64,000 nt of DNA from Eleftheria terrae (GTDB lineage Bacteria > Pseudomonadota > Gammaproteobacteria > Burkholderiales > Burkholderiaceae_C). Shown one piece after another: positions 61,799 to 64,000 of this stretch; position 1 is the stretch's first letter; every line of letters begins with the position of its first letter. The position numbers and the translations under genes were made by a program. The notes under the pieces were generated by a model that saw only the letters and a program-made list of their open reading frames with translations, was not told where the DNA came from and did not search any database. Location of the stretch: assembly GCF_030419005.1 (NCBI RefSeq), contig NZ_CP106951.1, positions 1,922,001-1,986,000 of the forward strand, given 5' to 3'.

Positions 61799-62389
61799 CG
61801 GTTCCGCCTCGTCGCCGGCCACGTCGCCCCATATCGGCGTGCGCACCCAGCCGGGTGACACCGCATTGACGCGCAGCGGTGCCAGCTCCACCGCCAGCGC
61901 GCGCACCACGCCTTCCAGGGCCGCATTGATGGCGGCAACGGCCACGCCCTTGGGTCGCGGCCGGTAGGCCGCGATGCCGGAGGTGAGGGTGATCGAGCCG
62001 TGGGCCGGCAGGCGTCCCGCCGCGTGCTTGGCAAGGAGGATGGGTGCCACCACCTTGGAGCGGATGGCACGGTCCAGCGCCTCTTCCTGCAGTTGCGGCA
62101 ACAGCTCATATGAGCCGCGGATGTCGGCCGCCGTGCAGACCAGGTGGTCGAGCGGCCCGGCCTCGCGGAAGAGGCGTCGCACCTCGTCCTCCAACGTCAC
62201 GTCGGCCTGATGCAGCCGGACGGCGCCGAACCGGCCCAGGCGGGCCCGGGCCGACTCGAGCTTGTCCATCGAACGGCCGATGATCACGACTTCGCATCGC
62301 CGTCGCAGCAGCTGTTCGCTCACCGCGAGCCCCATGCCGGAGCTGCCGCCGACCACAAACGCGCGTTGTCCTTGCAGTGTGTCTTCCAT
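61655..62389 (-). CDS. SDR-family protein with atypical active site
   Basis: A 244-residue SDR. It has the NAD(P)-binding VVGGSSGMG (residues 12-20), GRS after strand 2 (NADP-like), NAVSPGWVRTP and the C-terminal HVDGGHRLV. The usual YxxxK is not at its place: where other SDRs read YSASKAALEG, this reads VAAINAALEG, so Tyr and Lys are replaced. A Tyr and Lys occur slightly earlier (AAYRPRPK) but with the wrong spacing. It belongs to a divergent SDR subgroup whose reaction I cannot name. Its 3' end overlaps the LysR 3' end by 144 nt in convergent orientation. The start at 62389 matches the family N-terminus. Confidence 0.85.
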   Translation of the reverse strand: MEDTLQGQRAFVVGGSSGMGLAVSEQLLRRRCEVVIIGRSMDKLESARARLGRFGAVRLHQADVTLEDEVRRLFREAGPLDHLVCTAADIRGSYELLPQLQEEALDRAIRSKVVAPILLAKHAAGRLPAHGSITLTSGIAAYRPRPKGVAVAAINAALEGVVRALAVELAPLRVNAVSPGWVRTPIWGDVAGDEAEPLLASMAARLPVGRVGRAEDIAQAIVFLASNGYTTGTVLHVDGGHRLV

Positions 62390-62687
62390 GTCTTGAACCT
62401 GGGCTGTCGTGTCAGGAGCGCCATGGTTGCGAATCCGCCATCAGCCCACCAGCAGGATGTTCCGATGACAGCATCGGCGTTTCCGATGACACCCCACGCC
62501 TGCGGCCGCGGCCCGGCCAGCCACGGAGGACCGCACGCCATGCTGGCGATGCCGCGAGCTGCAAGCCGGCGCAGCCTTCACGGGCACCCTCGGACGCCGC
62601 CACATGCGCAGCTCCACGGTCAGCCGCAGCAGGTCCGCGCTGGGATGCCAGGCACGGGGATCCACTTCCGCACTTGAGGCTTATCAA
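62390..62687. other. Divergent intergenic region
   Basis: About 300 bp between the SDR start (minus) and the PHA-synthase promoter (plus). Small frames only; no motif recognised. Confidence 0.45.
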
Positions 62688-62715
62688 TTGACGCAAGGAC
62701 CTGCGTCGCTAGAGT
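62688..62715 (+). promoter_or_regulatory. Sigma70-type promoter upstream of the PHA-synthase-like gene
   Basis: TTGACG at 62688-62693 with a 16-bp spacer and TAGAGT at 62710-62715. Transcription would begin near 62722, which supports the ATG at 62760 as the gene start rather than the GTG at 62714 inside the -10 box. Confidence 0.5.
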
Positions 62716-62759
62716 GCCTGCATCAAAAGCACAACGGGTTGCAAGGCTCGCTAACCCTC

Positions 62760-64000
62760 ATGAGCCTTTCGACGCCCCCCGCCCTCTCGGCGGCCGACAG
62801 CCTGGCCCCCCGTTGCGTGCGGCACTCGCACGCTCCACATCCTCGCTGTCGCTTGCCTCGGCCTGGCTTGCGTATGCCGACTGGGCCTTGCATCTTGCGG
62901 TGTCGCCGGGCAAGCGCATCGACCTGGCCGTGCTCGCGCTGAAGCAGGGCCAGCAACTCTGGCGCACGGCCGTCGAGCGCAGCCTTCCACGGCCCGCCGC
63001 CTCGCAGCCGGCGCCAGCGGCCCCGCCCGACCGGCGCTTCGCCGCACCGCCCTGGCAGCAGTGGCCGTTCAAGCCGCTGCAGGACGCCTTCCTGATGAGC
63101 GAGCAGTGGTGGAACGCGGCCACCCACGACGTCTGGGGCGTCGAGAAGCACCACGAGAACCTGGTGGCCTTCGCGGCCCGGCAATGGCTGGACATGCTCT
63201 CGCCCGGCAATGGGTGGGCCACCAATCCGGTCGTCATCCAGCGCACCCTCCAGGAGGGGGCGCCAATCTGGTGCGCGGTGCGTCCTACCTGCTGGACGAC
63301 CTGAACCGCTTCGCGGCGCACGAGCCGTCCGCGCCGCCCGCGCCCTTGCGGGTTGGCGTGGACCTGGCCGTCACGCCCGGCAAGGTCGTGCTGAGGAACC
63401 GGCTGATCGAGTTGATCCAGTACACGCCGACCACCGGGTCGGTGTATCGCGAGCCGGTCCTCATCGTGCCGGCCTGGATCATGACGTACTACATCCTCGA
63501 CCTCTCGCCGCACAACTCGCTGGTTCGCTACCTGGTCGGCCAGGGCACACCGTGCTCTGCATCTCCTGGAAGAACCCTCGCAGCGAAGATCGCGAGCTGG
63601 GGATGGACGACTACCTGCAGCTGGGCCTGCGGGCGGCACTCGAGGCAGTGAACAGCATCGTCCCGGAGTGCAAGGTCCACGCCACCGGCTACTGCCTCGG
63701 CGGCACGCTGCTGGCGGCGGCAGCGGCGGCCATGGGCAGCGACGGCGACGACCGGCTCGCCAGCCTCACGCTGTTCGCCGCCCAGACCGATTTCACCGAG
63801 CCGGGCGAGCTGGGCCTGTTCATCGACGAAAGCCAGGTCAGCCTGCTCGAGGCACAGATGGCCGAGACCGGCTACCTCACCGCCGCCCAGATGGCCGGCG
63901 CCTTCCAGATGTTGTGCTCCTATGACCTGCTGTGGTCGCGCATGGTGAACGAATACCTGCTGGGAGAACGCCAGAACGCCAACGACCTGATGGCCTGGAA
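62760..64000 (+). pseudogene. phaC: Poly-beta-hydroxyalkanoate synthase-like gene, frameshifted and cut by window end
   Basis: PHA synthase polymerises hydroxyacyl-CoA into storage polyester granules. Class I/III-type sequence is visible in three frames: [17 protein letters not shown] and [19 protein letters not shown]; then [50 protein letters not shown] and [11 protein letters not shown]; then [37 protein letters not shown] (lipase-like box with the catalytic Cys) and SLTLFAAQTDFTEPGELG. The frame changes at three places: near 62813 (C run), 63256 (G run) and 63546 (GGGC). Each is explained by one missing base in or beside a homopolymer. Restoring them gives one continuous protein from the ATG at 62760. 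Either the assembly has errors or the gene is freshly inactivated. The C-terminal part lies beyond the window. Confidence 0.85.

Noticed and set aside
62412..62696. Short minus-strand ORF (94 aa) upstream of the SDR.
   Set aside because: There is no ribosome site and no family; the composition is typical of chance frames in this DNA.

Overview
The window is very G+C-rich DNA with dense coding, short spacers, an MFS_3-type exporter, a PHA-synthase gene and modular NRPS genes. Together these suggest a betaproteobacterium of the order Burkholderiales (Rubrivivax/Schlegelella/Caldimonas-like lineages would fit). This is inferred from gene content and codon style only.

Left edge (1-2057): degraded DNA. 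Two gene ends point away from a common junction near base 380 (a possible carboxymuconolactone-decarboxylase-like end on the minus strand and a possible ABC substrate-binding-protein end on the plus strand). One small hypothetical ORF (851-1132) follows, then about 0.9 kb with no gene I can defend.

Biosynthetic cluster (2058-49416): all on the plus strand. An EntS-like MFS exporter is followed by two giant NRPS genes (9202 and 5408 residues, overlapping by 20 nt), a PLP-dependent decarboxylase/lyase of the sphingosine-phosphate-lyase/MfnA type, and an MbtH-like protein. I read eleven modules: Cs-A-T | C-A-T-E | C-A-T | C-A-T | C-A(nMT)-T-E | C-A-T | C-A-T-E || C-A-T | C-A-T-E | C-A-T-E | C-A-T-TE. 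Pocket residues read by eye suggest (acyl?)-Val - D-basic - Ser - Gly - D-N-Me-Phe - hydrophobic - D-basic - Asx - D-Val - D-X - beta-amino acid. The five E domains are each followed by a C domain with the D-accepting (DCL-type) start motif, so the architecture is internally consistent. The last A domain lacks the Asp that normally holds the alpha-amino group. It looks like a beta-alanine/beta-amino-acid activator, and the adjacent PLP decarboxylase could supply that monomer. The NRPS genes are full of nearly identical direct repeats, whose boundaries map to A-domain linkers and to the carrier-domain core motif.

Spacer (49417-50450): lower-G+C patch with a small zinc-ribbon ORF on the minus strand.

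Polysaccharide region (50451-55766): two minus-strand secreted glycoside hydrolases, a GH13 alpha-amylase lipoprotein and a GH5 beta-1,3-glucanase-like enzyme with CBM6 and ricin-type modules. A perfect LacI-type palindrome lies upstream of the GH5 gene and a terminator-like hairpin lies between the two genes.

Right part (56064-64000): VOC protein, a small papain-like Cys-His-Asp protein, an SDR, a TetR regulator with two tandem operators and a promoter, a YciI-like protein, 3-methyladenine DNA glycosylase I, a LysR regulator overlapping a convergent SDR, and a PHA-synthase gene broken by three apparent single-base losses that runs off the window end.
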